Source: Vibrio sp. VB16 (lineage in GTDB: Bacteria > Pseudomonadota > Gammaproteobacteria > Enterobacterales > Vibrionaceae). From it: DNA of 64,000 nt. This document shows positions 34,577 through 42,523 of this stretch, piece by piece. A program made the position numbers and the translations under genes. The notes under the pieces were generated by a model. It was not told the DNA's origin. It saw nothing but the letters and a program-made list of their open reading frames with translations, and made no database searches. Where the stretch lies: NCBI RefSeq assembly GCF_015594925.2, contig NZ_CP087590.1:2790001-2854000 (forward strand), read 5' to 3'. Every line of letters begins with the position of its first letter. The stretch's first letter is position 1.

Positions 34577-36292
34577 ATGCGTACCAGTAAATATCTTCTT
34601 TCAACCCTGAAAGAGACGCCAAACGACGCAGAGATCATTAGCCACCAACTAATGCTACGTGCAGGTATGATCCGCAGACTTGCTTCAGGTCTTTATACTT
34701 GGCTACCTACCGGTTTACGTGTACTGCGTAAAGTCGAAAATATTGTTCGAGAAGAAATGAATAATGCCGGTTCTGTAGAAATGATAATGCCCGTGGTTCA
34801 ACCTTCTGAGCTATGGCAAGAAACAGGCCGTTGGGACAAGTTTGGACCTGAGCTGCTAAGAATTGCAGACCGACATGACCGATCGTTTGTGCTGGGCCCA
34901 ACGCACGAAGAAGTGATCACGGACATGGTTCGAAATGAAGTGAAGTCATACAAACAACTTCCTTTGAACCTTTTTCAGATTCAAACAAAATTTCGTGATG
35001 AAGTTCGCCCTCGCTTTGGTGTAATGCGCTCGCGTGAGTTCATTATGAAAGATGCATACTCGTTCCACCTAGACAAAGAGAGTCTAGAAGAAACGTACCA
35101 GGAAATGTATCAAGCATACTGCAATGTATTCAACCGTATGGGTTTAGATTTCCGCCCAGTTTTAGCCGATACCGGCTCTATTGGTGGCAGTGGTTCTCAC
35201 GAATTCCATGTGCTTGCAGAAAGCGGTGAAGATCTGATTGCCTTCTCTGACGGTTCCGATTACGCAGCAAACATCGAGAAAGCTGAGGCGTTAGCACCGA
35301 CAGAAACTCTAGCAGAAGCAACGAAAGAGCTTGAGTTAGTTGATACACCAAACGCAAAAACAATTGCCGAGCTCGTCGAACAGTTTGATCTTCCGATTGA
35401 AAAAACAGTGAAAACTTTGTTTGTCAAAGCATCTGAAGAAATCGATGCCGACTTGGTTGCTCTGCTTATACGTGGCGATCATGACCTAAACGAAGTCAAA
35501 GCAGAAAACTTAATTGAAGTTGCTTCGCCTCTCGAGTTCGCTGAAGAAGCGGAGATACGTACATTGATTGGTGCAGGCCCCGGTTCACTTGGCCCGGTAG
35601 GTCTTACACTGCCCGTCATTGTTGACCGTGCAGTTTCGGTAATGAGCGATTTTGGTGCTGGTGCAAATGTTGATGACAAACACTATTTTGGTATTAACTG
35701 GGGTCGTGACGTTGAACTAGGAAAGGTTGAAGACCTACGCAACGTTGTAATGGGTGATCCTAGCCCTTGTGGTAAAGGTTCTCTACAGTTCAAACGCGGT
35801 ATCGAAGTTGGCCATATCTTCCAACTTGGTAACAACTACTCAAAATCGATGAACGCTGGTGTTCTTGGTCCAGATGGAAGAAACCAGATAATGGAAATGG
35901 GTTGTTATGGCATCGGCTGTACCCGTGTCGTCGCGGCGGCCATTGAGCAAAACCACGATAAATTCGGCATCATCTGGCCAGAGGCTATTGCCCCTTTCCA
36001 CGTCGTTATTGTTCCGATGAATATGCACAAGTCTGGTCGTGTTAAAGAAGCGGCTGAGAAACTCTATGCGGATCTTACCTCTCAAGGTATCGAAGTATTG
36101 TTCGATGACCGTAAAGAGCGCCCAGGTGTCATGTTTAAAGATATGGAACTGATTGGTATTCCGCACACTATCGTTATTGGCGATCGTAGTATGGACGAAG
36201 GTAACTTCGAATATAAAAATCGTCGCAACGGTGAAAAAGTCGCTATTGCTATGGATTCGGTTGTTGAGCATATTAAAGCTCAACTGAGTTAA
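34577..36292 (+). CDS. proS: Prolyl-tRNA synthetase
   Basis: Class II aminoacyl-tRNA synthetase of 571 aa, the bacterial type with an inserted YbaK-like editing domain (about 225-390) that removes mischarged alanine. Class II motifs: MPVVQPSELWQETGRW, then FRDEVRPRFGVMRSREFIMKDAYSFH (motif 2), and a late GCYGIGCTRVVAAAIEQ (motif 3). Anticodon-binding domain at the C-terminus (FHVVIVPMNMHKSG onward). Followed by a terminator. Confidence 0.97.
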   Translation: MRTSKYLLSTLKETPNDAEIISHQLMLRAGMIRRLASGLYTWLPTGLRVLRKVENIVREEMNNAGSVEMIMPVVQPSELWQETGRWDKFGPELLRIADRHDRSFVLGPTHEEVITDMVRNEVKSYKQLPLNLFQIQTKFRDEVRPRFGVMRSREFIMKDAYSFHLDKESLEETYQEMYQAYCNVFNRMGLDFRPVLADTGSIGGSGSHEFHVLAESGEDLIAFSDGSDYAANIEKAEALAPTETLAEATKELELVDTPNAKTIAELVEQFDLPIEKTVKTLFVKASEEIDADLVALLIRGDHDLNEVKAENLIEVASPLEFAEEAEIRTLIGAGPGSLGPVGLTLPVIVDRAVSVMSDFGAGANVDDKHYFGINWGRDVELGKVEDLRNVVMGDPSPCGKGSLQFKRGIEVGHIFQLGNNYSKSMNAGVLGPDGRNQIMEMGCYGIGCTRVVAAAIEQNHDKFGIIWPEAIAPFHVVIVPMNMHKSGRVKEAAEKLYADLTSQGIEVLFDDRKERPGVMFKDMELIGIPHTIVIGDRSMDEGNFEYKNRRNGEKVAIAMDSVVEHIKAQLS

Positions 36293-36315
36293 GTTACGCT
36301 CAAACCGTTAGGAAC

Positions 36316-36343
36316 AAGGGTTGCATTTTTGCAGCCCTTTTTT
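36316..36343 (+). terminator. Terminator of proS
   Basis: Nine-base stem AAGGGTTGC / GCAGCCCTT (one G:U) with a six-base loop and a T run. Confidence 0.88.
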
Positions 36344-36426
36344 ATCTCTCTATTTCTCTACTTTTTTGTAAAACAGAGTAGATGTAATTAGTATCAACAT
36401 ATTGATATGAAAATCTGGATAATGAA

Positions 36427-36630
36427 ATGAAAATATATGATTGCTGTAATCTCGTTCGCGAACTTTATGCTCAAATTGGAAGTGGCGACCAAGGCTATAT
36501 ACCACAAGCAATTACTTGTGCAGTTAAAACCCTAAATGATATCGCAGCCGATGAAACACTGATTAAAGATGTAAGAGATAGAGCCGCATTTGCTGCCGCT
36601 AACTTGCTTATTTCTGATTTTGAGGACTAG
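36427..36630 (+). CDS. yaeP: YaeP family protein (UPF0253)
   Basis: A 67-aa protein of the YaeP family, full length. Sequence such as YDCCNLVRELYAQIGSGDQGYIPQA and RDRAAFAAANLLISDFED matches the family pattern. Function unknown; in enterobacteria it lies near yaeQ and not far from proS, which agrees with this position. It is followed two bases later by a DUF4250 gene, so they are one unit. Confidence 0.88.
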   Translation: MKIYDCCNLVRELYAQIGSGDQGYIPQAITCAVKTLNDIAADETLIKDVRDRAAFAAANLLISDFED

Positions 36631-36632
36631 AG

Positions 36633-36824
36633 ATGGATCTATCCAAATTCGAAAGCATGGATACCATTATGCTGATGAGCATCGTTAACCTAAAACTTAG
36701 GGACGACTTTAACGGTGACTTAGGCGAGTTAGTAAAGTTCTTTGAGATTGACCGTCGTGCTCTGGTAGCGAAACTTGCCACAGCAGGCTTCGAGTTTTTG
36801 ACCGAAGCGAAACAATTTAGATAA
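36633..36824 (+). CDS. DUF4250 family protein
   Basis: A 63-aa protein matching DUF4250: MDTIMLMSIVNLKLRDDFNGDL, then ELVKFFEIDRRALVAKLATAGFEF, which has the look of a small helical, perhaps DNA-binding, fold. Function unknown. It starts two bases after the yaeP stop and has GAG spacing consistent with coupled translation. Ends at a hairpin. Confidence 0.82.
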   Translation: MDLSKFESMDTIMLMSIVNLKLRDDFNGDLGELVKFFEIDRRALVAKLATAGFEFLTEAKQFR

Positions 36825-36825
36825 T

Positions 36826-36848
36826 AACCACCTGCAAAGCAGGTGGTT
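36826..36848 (+). terminator. Hairpin after the DUF4250 gene
   Basis: Ten-base perfect stem AACCACCTGC / GCAGGTGGTT with an AAA loop, two bases after the stop. There is no strong T run; a second weak hairpin (GCCTCT...AGAGGC, 36856-36872) follows. Probable but not classic terminator. Confidence 0.6.
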
Positions 36849-36916
36849 CCAGTTGCCTCTAGATAAGAGGCTTGTTCTCTCGGCACCCATAAGTCCATTG
36901 CTATTCTCGTATCAAC

Positions 36917-37104
36917 GTAATGTTATTCGGTTAGCGCTAAATACTTCGTCATTCCCGTGAAAACGGGAATCTTGGTGATTTTAGATCCCCATTTTCATGG
37001 GGATGACGTCGGTTTTCGTGAAAACGGGAATGACGGTGAGATTAGACCCTCACTTTTATTAAGGTGATGGCGGGTTCTAGACCGTTCATTCTAGGCTACA
37101 TTAC
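36917..37104 (+). repeat. MITE/REP-like palindromic element, copy A
   Basis: Intergenic element of about 188 bp between the convergent DUF4250 and DUF2884 genes. It begins with GTAATGTTATTCGGTTA, matching the end of copy B (57309-57494) at 15 of 17 positions. Positions 36924-37020 are nearly identical to copy B in reverse. Internal palindromes: ATTCCCGTGAAAACGGGAAT (36951-36970) and CCCCATTTTCATGGGG (36987-37002). The right part (37040-37104) has diverged, but it still ends in ATTAC. No ORF. Confidence 0.8.
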
Positions 37105-37114
37105 TTCACGCACA

Positions 37115-37861
37115 TTAAATCAAAAATACCTGATAATCTTTAAGTTCTGGGATTTTCTCATGCAGCATTTTCTCTTCTTCCGCTACTTTTTCCAAGTCAC
37201 CGCAGTACTGTTTCGCGTCTTTTTCTAATCCTTTTGAATCCGCTTTTAACTTAGTATTTAAGCTCGCTTGTAGTTCAATCAATTTGTCCTTCAATTCAGT
37301 CAGGTTTAGCCCACCTTCTGCCTTCATTTGATCTGAAATTGCGGTAAATGCACTGGAAAAAAATTCGGCGTTAAAGGTTTCTCTTGCCGCGGCGAGATCT
37401 TCTTTCCACGTCGAGACAGCATCGCTAAAAGCCGCCTCTTGAAGCACAAATTGCTCTTCATTCTTGTAGCGCTGCTCCACCCCGTTAAAAAATTCTTCCA
37501 GTGCTTCTTTAACATTATTGAATGCTTCTGAATTATTAAAGCTAATGGCTATCTCATCTAAGGCACTTTGCGCTAACACCAAACCGTCTCGAGCGATATC
37601 TAACATCTTCGGAACGTATTTATTCATATGTTCACGATAGCTTTCGACAGCGTCTTGTTGCGCCTGACTCAAATCGAGTTTTTCGCCATTAATGAAGACG
37701 TTATTGTTCTCATCAATGAGTACTCTAGAGGTATCTTTCTGGATTACCTCTACTTGTTGGCCATCAAGATGAACCTCATTTTTGATATCAACGCTACACT
37801 GATTCGCCGCATGGGCACTGACACTAAAGCAGAGCATCAACCCTATTGTAAATTTATTCAT
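37115..37861 (-). CDS. DUF2884 (YggN-like) periplasmic protein
   Basis: Exported protein of 248 aa with a signal peptide cut near VSAHAAN. The mature start (CSVDIKNEVHLDG, then VFINGEKLDLSQAQQ) fits the DUF2884/YggN family. Most of the rest is charged and helical (long Glu/Lys/Ala stretches), so coiled coils are likely. Two cysteines (CSVDI, QYCGDL) could pair. The start chosen is the ATG one codon after a GTG, with GAGGA nearby. Function unknown. Confidence 0.8.
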   Translation of the reverse strand: MNKFTIGLMLCFSVSAHAANQCSVDIKNEVHLDGQQVEVIQKDTSRVLIDENNNVFINGEKLDLSQAQQDAVESYREHMNKYVPKMLDIARDGLVLAQSALDEIAISFNNSEAFNNVKEALEEFFNGVEQRYKNEEQFVLQEAAFSDAVSTWKEDLAAARETFNAEFFSSAFTAISDQMKAEGGLNLTELKDKLIELQASLNTKLKADSKGLEKDAKQYCGDLEKVAEEEKMLHEKIPELKDYQVFLI

Positions 37862-37930
37862 CACATCCTCGAATTCTCGTCATATCAACTAAATCATAGC
37901 AAGTCATCATCTTAGTTCGTCAATATTGGG

Positions 37931-38413
37931 TTAGATTATATGAATAATCTCATACCAAACCTGTTTTCCTGCTATATCCAAGTTAATCTCATCACCTATC
38001 TGTTTGCCTAACATGGCGTTGCCTAAAGGGGCTCTAGCGGTAATGAGCGCCACGTTTTTACTCTGACAATGAACCGTCACACCACCAGCACACGGTCCCA
38101 TGAAAAAAAGAGAATGATTATCCTCTGCATTCACTAGTTCAATCAATGCACCGATATTCACCTTTTCATCCTGATTAAACACTCTGACGGGCAAACGTTT
38201 ATACTGCTGAATATCCGATTCACACTCTTGCACTCTGCGAGCCTGCCCATGCGCAAGATAAGCGGCCTCCAAAGCCAATGTGTCGTATTTATTCTCAGGT
38301 ACTGTCTCTTCATCCGTTGCGGCGTCTATCGCCGTCTGAGTCGCACTCAAAGCGATTTGGTGTATTTTTTCTAACTGTTCAACAATGGTATTAATTAGTA
38401 AGTTTTTATCCAC
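37931..38413 (-). CDS. GreA/GreB-like transcription-factor family protein
   Basis: A 160-aa protein. The first half is helical with TDEETVPENKYDTLALEAAYLAHGQARR, close to the pattern of Gre coiled-coil N-terminal domains in this family; the second half (about 75-160) is a GreA/B-type FKBP-like C-terminal domain with ITARAPLGNAMLGKQIGDEI. It likely binds in or near the RNA polymerase secondary channel. It starts with GTG overlapping the dinB stop by one base (TAGTG), so it is translated together with the SOS polymerase dinB. Confidence 0.75.
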   Translation of the reverse strand: MDKNLLINTIVEQLEKIHQIALSATQTAIDAATDEETVPENKYDTLALEAAYLAHGQARRVQECESDIQQYKRLPVRVFNQDEKVNIGALIELVNAEDNHSLFFMGPCAGGVTVHCQSKNVALITARAPLGNAMLGKQIGDEINLDIAGKQVWYEIIHII

Positions 38414-39489
38414 TATAGTTCCAAACTCAGTTGTTTCGTTTGCTCTTCTGGCTTTAGCATCACATTCAATCCAAGAAGCCGAATCTCTCTACCATTTTGG
38501 CGTTGCAGAATATCATGCAGTAGTTCTTTAAAATATGCCAATTCGAGCTGATTATGGACGTGCTCTATGGTGGTTTGCTGAAAGTCAGCAAATTTCATTT
38601 TTATCCCTTGTTTTAATATTTCGCCATTTGGTGTGGCTTTAAGTAAACGTGCCTCTAACTCAGGATAGAGTTTTTCTTCAATGAGTTGCCAACACTGATC
38701 GTAACTTGAGATATTCTTAGAGAAGGTTCGTTCCACTCCTACCGATTTTCTTTCCCGTTCCGTTTCAACTTGTCGCGTATCGATACCGTGGCTTTTTTTC
38801 CATAGTGAAGCCCCTAATCGACCAAATTTAAGCAACAAATCTCGGTAATCACTATTTTTTATATCTTCACATATATAAAAGCCGGCTTGTTGTAGTTTTT
38901 CTAAACTCACCTTTCCGACACCGGGAATCTTCTCTAGTGGCAGCTTATCGACCACATTTTGTACCTCCTCTGGAGTTATAACAAATTGACCGTTAGGTTT
39001 ATTCATATCGGATGCTACTTTGGCTAAAAACTTGATAGGTGCAATGCCTGCGGATGCGGTGAGCTTTAACTCATCCCGGATGTCTTTACGTATCGCCTCT
39101 GCGATTAATGTCGCTGAGCCATGAAGCATCTTACAATCGGTCACATCCAAATAGGCTTCATCCAACGAAAGAGGTTCGATTTTTAATGTGTATCTTTCAA
39201 GAATACGTCTTATCTGCTTAGATACGTCGCTATAGACCTTCATTCTACCAGGCACCAATTGCAGATGAGGGCACAGTTTTAAAGCCTGCCCGGTGGGCAT
39301 AGCCGAACGCACGCCAAACTTCCTTGCCTCGTAATTACACGTACTAATAACACCACGTTGCTTTTCATTTCCACCAACCGCTAATGCAACATCTTTATAT
39401 TCGGGAAAATCTCTCATCTCTACAGCTGCATAAAAGCAGTCCATATCAACATGAATGATCTTTCTTAGTTTATCGGGCGTTTCTAGCAT
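38413..39489 (-). CDS. dinB: DNA polymerase IV
   Basis: Y-family translesion polymerase of 358 aa. Catalytic acidic residues are in IHVDMDCFYAAVEM and SLDEAYLDVTD; the fingers carry STCNYEARKFGVRSAM; helix-hairpin-helix KIPGVGKVSLEKL. The extreme C-terminus (EEQTKQLSLEL) contains a clamp-binding-like QLSL segment. A LexA box lies 21 bases upstream, so it is SOS-controlled. A Gre-like gene is coupled to its stop. Confidence 0.96.
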   Translation of the reverse strand: MLETPDKLRKIIHVDMDCFYAAVEMRDFPEYKDVALAVGGNEKQRGVISTCNYEARKFGVRSAMPTGQALKLCPHLQLVPGRMKVYSDVSKQIRRILERYTLKIEPLSLDEAYLDVTDCKMLHGSATLIAEAIRKDIRDELKLTASAGIAPIKFLAKVASDMNKPNGQFVITPEEVQNVVDKLPLEKIPGVGKVSLEKLQQAGFYICEDIKNSDYRDLLLKFGRLGASLWKKSHGIDTRQVETERERKSVGVERTFSKNISSYDQCWQLIEEKLYPELEARLLKATPNGEILKQGIKMKFADFQQTTIEHVHNQLELAYFKELLHDILQRQNGREIRLLGLNVMLKPEEQTKQLSLEL

Positions 39490-39509
39490 CGTCGTCAGGA
39501 TATAATTGG

Positions 39510-39525
39510 CTGTATAAAAAAACAG
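39510..39525 (-). promoter_or_regulatory. LexA (SOS) box upstream of dinB
   Basis: CTGT-ATAAAAAA-ACAG, an exact match to the gammaproteobacterial SOS box pattern CTGT-N8-ACAG, 21 bases before the dinB start. The A-rich core fits good LexA sites. Confidence 0.88.
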
Positions 39526-39711
39526 TATAACTTATAAACTCGCTGAAACTCGAGATAATGCATATTAATATTGAGGGTTGTTGATCCCTCGAGTTGTGAT
39601 TTATCCAACCCATCGACATATTTTGCCAAAATATGTACTTAGCACGGACTATTTATTCTATATTTAGGCTAAGCCGTTAAGCCGATTAAAATCCAAAGGT
39701 TGGAACACTCA

Positions 39712-40935
39712 TTGAATAACCGAATTCTCGTGGTTGAAGATAGTCGAAGTTTTAGAAACTATCTAAATAATCAGATAAGCCAAATCAACATGGAAGTGGT
39801 GTCAACCGAATCGCTAGAAGAAGCGAAAGCTATATTAGAAAATGACACTGATTTTTTGTGTGCTGTACTAGATTTCTGTTTACCCGATGGTCCAGATGGT
39901 GAGGTAATCGATCTCGCGCTCTCCTATGATATGAAGGTCATTGTTGTCACAGGGAAATTCGATGAGCAATTGCGTGACGCCATGCTCGCAAAAGGGGTTA
40001 TCGACTATATATTGAAGGATAGTTTCGCGTCTATATCCTACCTACTCCCTTTATTGACTCGACTAAACAGGAATAAATGCCACAAAGCATTGGTTGTTGA
40101 CGATTCATTAACTGTGCGAAGGCATCTAGTTCAGTTACTTGACCATCATTATATCCGTTCTGTACAGGCAGAGGACGGCTTAGAAGCACTCGAAATACTC
40201 AAGGCTGATCCAGAGATAACATTGATCATCACTGACAATACCATGCCGGAAAAAGATGGTATTTCTATGACAAGAGAGATTCGACTGACTTATGATCGCA
40301 GCCAACTCGCAATACTTGGTATTTCCACTGCCGAGTCAAAAACTGTCACGGCACAATTTTTGAAAGCGGGTGCCAATGATTATCTAAAAAAGCCGTTTAA
40401 TCAGGAAGAGTTTTATTGTCGAATACAAAACCTATTAAACATGAAAGATATTAGTGACGATATGTTCAAAATGGCGAATCAAGATGCGTTGACGGGTCTT
40501 TGGAACAGACGCTACCTATTCTCAAATGCTGATAACAATAAAGCGCAGCGAAATGTCGCGATGCTAGATATTGATTTTTTCAAAAGGGTTAACGACAACT
40601 ACGGGCATGAAGGGGGAGATCAAGCACTGGTTACTATCAGTCACATTATCGCAATTTATTTTAAAGAGGATCTAGTCGCACGATTTGGCGGCGAAGAGTT
40701 TTGTATCATTAGTTACGGCGATTACGATGCTTTCGTTCAACGCCTAGACAGCATGCGACAACGTATAGAAAAAACAGCGATACCTTACAATGGAGAGGAA
40801 ATTAAGCTCACCATGAGCATTGGAGTGACAAGGGCGAAAAGAGACATTGATACCATGATTCGTATCGCAGATGAAAGATTATACACCGCAAAAGAAACCG
40901 GCAGAAACCGTGTTATCTCTGAGGATGTTGATTAG
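39712..40935 (+). CDS. Response regulator with two receiver domains and a GGDEF domain
   Basis: A 407-aa soluble protein of PleD-like order REC-REC-GGDEF, a predicted diguanylate cyclase. Numbered from an in-frame TTG at 39700, the receivers have phospho-acceptors Asp58 (LDFCLPDG) and Asp179 (ITDNTMPEKDG), both with switch Lys residues; the active-site loop is GGEEF (330-334). The product-inhibition I-site (RxxD) is lost: the residues are FKED. I prefer the TTG at 39712 because AAGG/GGA then has proper spacing. Divergent from dinB; ends at a hairpin shared with nqrM. Confidence 0.9.
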   Translation: MNNRILVVEDSRSFRNYLNNQISQINMEVVSTESLEEAKAILENDTDFLCAVLDFCLPDGPDGEVIDLALSYDMKVIVVTGKFDEQLRDAMLAKGVIDYILKDSFASISYLLPLLTRLNRNKCHKALVVDDSLTVRRHLVQLLDHHYIRSVQAEDGLEALEILKADPEITLIITDNTMPEKDGISMTREIRLTYDRSQLAILGISTAESKTVTAQFLKAGANDYLKKPFNQEEFYCRIQNLLNMKDISDDMFKMANQDALTGLWNRRYLFSNADNNKAQRNVAMLDIDFFKRVNDNYGHEGGDQALVTISHIIAIYFKEDLVARFGGEEFCIISYGDYDAFVQRLDSMRQRIEKTAIPYNGEEIKLTMSIGVTRAKRDIDTMIRIADERLYTAKETGRNRVISEDVD

Positions 40936-40939
40936 AAAC

Positions 40940-40969
40940 AATACCTCAAGCGGTGATTCTTGAGGTATT
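40940..40969. terminator. Hairpin between the GGDEF gene and nqrM
   Basis: Eleven-base perfect stem AATACCTCAAG / CTTGAGGTATT with an eight-base loop, between convergent genes. T-richness is modest, mainly on the minus strand (TTGTTTC). Confidence 0.65.
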
Positions 40970-40975
40970 CAACCA

Positions 40976-41209
40976 TTAAAGCAGTCTGTTTTGTTCCCAT
41001 TCCGCCATTTTAGCTGCACGCGCAGCCTCTTTGGCTTCACGACGCTTACGTGCATCGCAAGGCTCCGGGCAGTTACACACTTTGTCTATTCCTACAGAAT
41101 CTAAACCACCACAGCTTCCTGCTACCGCTTTCTTTTGGAATATGTAACCGACGGCCATAGAAGCTATAACGGCTAAGAAAACACCAAACGTTACTAGAAA
41201 AGTTCCCAC
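40976..41209 (-). CDS. nqrM: Na+-NQR maturation protein NqrM
   Basis: A 77-aa protein with one N-terminal membrane helix and four cysteines in SCGGLDSVGIDKVCNCPEPC, the DUF539/NqrM pattern. NqrM is needed to place the Fe centre between NqrD and NqrE. It lies 24 bases after apbE at the end of the nqr gene set, the conserved position. Confidence 0.93.
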   Translation of the reverse strand: MGTFLVTFGVFLAVIASMAVGYIFQKKAVAGSCGGLDSVGIDKVCNCPEPCDARKRREAKEAARAAKMAEWEQNRLL

Positions 41210-41232
41210 AGAATCACCTTATTGTTCTTTCT

Positions 41233-42237
41233 TTATTTCTTCAAATATTGAGCAAAAGCATCAGAGTAAACTTCTTTATAGCCATCTTCTGTCTTTACTA
41301 CCATAAATACCGCGAGACCATTCTTATTCGCGACGTCAATTCCTACTTCTTCACCCAACACCATCAGCCCAGTTGCTAGGCCATCAGCCGTCATGCTTGA
41401 AGCATGTAGAGCGGTGACAGAAACGACTTTGTGGTCAATTGGTTTACCCGTTTCTGGGTTGATAATATGAGAGTAACGTATACCATCACGCTCAAAATAA
41501 TTCCGATAGTCACCCGATGTTGCAACCGCCATGTCTCCAGGAGAGATAATCTCTTGCACGGATCTTTCATCGACATCCGGTTTTTCTATCGCAATTCTCC
41601 AAGCCACATTCTCACGATTTTTACCTTTAAGGCGCATCTCACCACCGATTTCCACCATGTAGTTTTGAACACCCTGTTGCTCGATATAGTTGGCAACAAC
41701 ATCGACCCCCCAGCCTTTCGCGATCGTTGATAAATCGACATAAAGGTCTGGGATATCTTTCGAAAGGCTGTTCCCTTCTAATGTTAAATGATCAATACCC
41801 ACATTTGCCCTACGCGCGGCCAACTCTTCATTTGTCGGCACCACTTCGGGCCTCGCTTCTGGGCCAAAACCCCAAAGGTTAACGAGAGGACCAACCGTAA
41901 CATCTAATGCACCTAAGGTAAGGCGATTCAGCCTGATTGCCTCTTTTGTTACTTGTGCTGTATCCGGTGAAACAACAAAAGGGTCGGACCCTTTATACTG
42001 ATTAAATTGGCTCAACTCCGAAGTTTTACGATAGGTCGACATCTGGTCGTTTACCTGCTCGAGCAGCCTATCTACTTCAGACTGTAATTTTTCTGGCGAT
42101 GGAATACCATCACCATGGATAAACTTGATATTGTAAGTCGTGCCCATTGTTGGACCAGTAAGATGAATTTGCTCTCGAGTCTCACTACAACCAACTAATA
42201 GAGATATAGAACAGATGAACAATAGAAAAACTTTCAT
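41233..42237 (-). CDS. apbE: FAD:protein FMN transferase ApbE
   Basis: Lipoprotein flavin transferase, 334 aa from the ATG at 42237 (AAGG eight bases before); the open frame extends 33 bases further without support. Lipobox ISLLVGC. It attaches FMN by a phosphoester bond to Thr in NqrB and NqrC. Signatures: LTGPTMGTTYNIKF, GALDVTVGPLVNLWGFGP, DLSTIAKGWGVD, YSHIINPETGKPI. Located between nqrF and nqrM, behind a terminator, so it may have its own promoter. Confidence 0.95.
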   Translation of the reverse strand: MKVFLLFICSISLLVGCSETREQIHLTGPTMGTTYNIKFIHGDGIPSPEKLQSEVDRLLEQVNDQMSTYRKTSELSQFNQYKGSDPFVVSPDTAQVTKEAIRLNRLTLGALDVTVGPLVNLWGFGPEARPEVVPTNEELAARRANVGIDHLTLEGNSLSKDIPDLYVDLSTIAKGWGVDVVANYIEQQGVQNYMVEIGGEMRLKGKNRENVAWRIAIEKPDVDERSVQEIISPGDMAVATSGDYRNYFERDGIRYSHIINPETGKPIDHKVVSVTALHASSMTADGLATGLMVLGEEVGIDVANKNGLAVFMVVKTEDGYKEVYSDAFAQYLKK

Positions 42238-42465
42238 CTGACTAACCTTTTTTGAAAAACTAAGCGTCATTACGCTTTCCTATTCTACTGTTTATTTTAA
42301 ATACCTACTTCACTGTAGTACTGTTCAGATGAAATAGAATCGATTTTGATAGCGCAAATACGAAAATAGAAATTGGCATATTTCTAAATAAAAATAGAGG
42401 CCGCATGCAGATTGTGGAATCGTATTTTTCCTATTTACTCTGCATTTTGTATCTATCACCACAGA

Positions 42466-42498
42466 AAAACAAATGGCCGACTCATCAGAGTCAGCCAT
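42466..42498 (-). terminator. Terminator of the nqr operon
   Basis: On the minus strand, an 11-base stem ATGGCTGACTC / GAGTCGGCCAT (one G:U) with a four-base loop and the tail TTGTTTTTC, 26 bases after the nqrF stop. Confidence 0.85.
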
Positions 42499-42523
42499 CA
42501 ATTTCTCGCTAAGTTATTAAAAC

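Noticed and set aside
35840..36283. 147-codon open frame antisense to proS
   Set aside because: It lies wholly inside a strongly conserved essential gene on the other strand and has no ribosome site or recognisable motif; a by-product of codon use.
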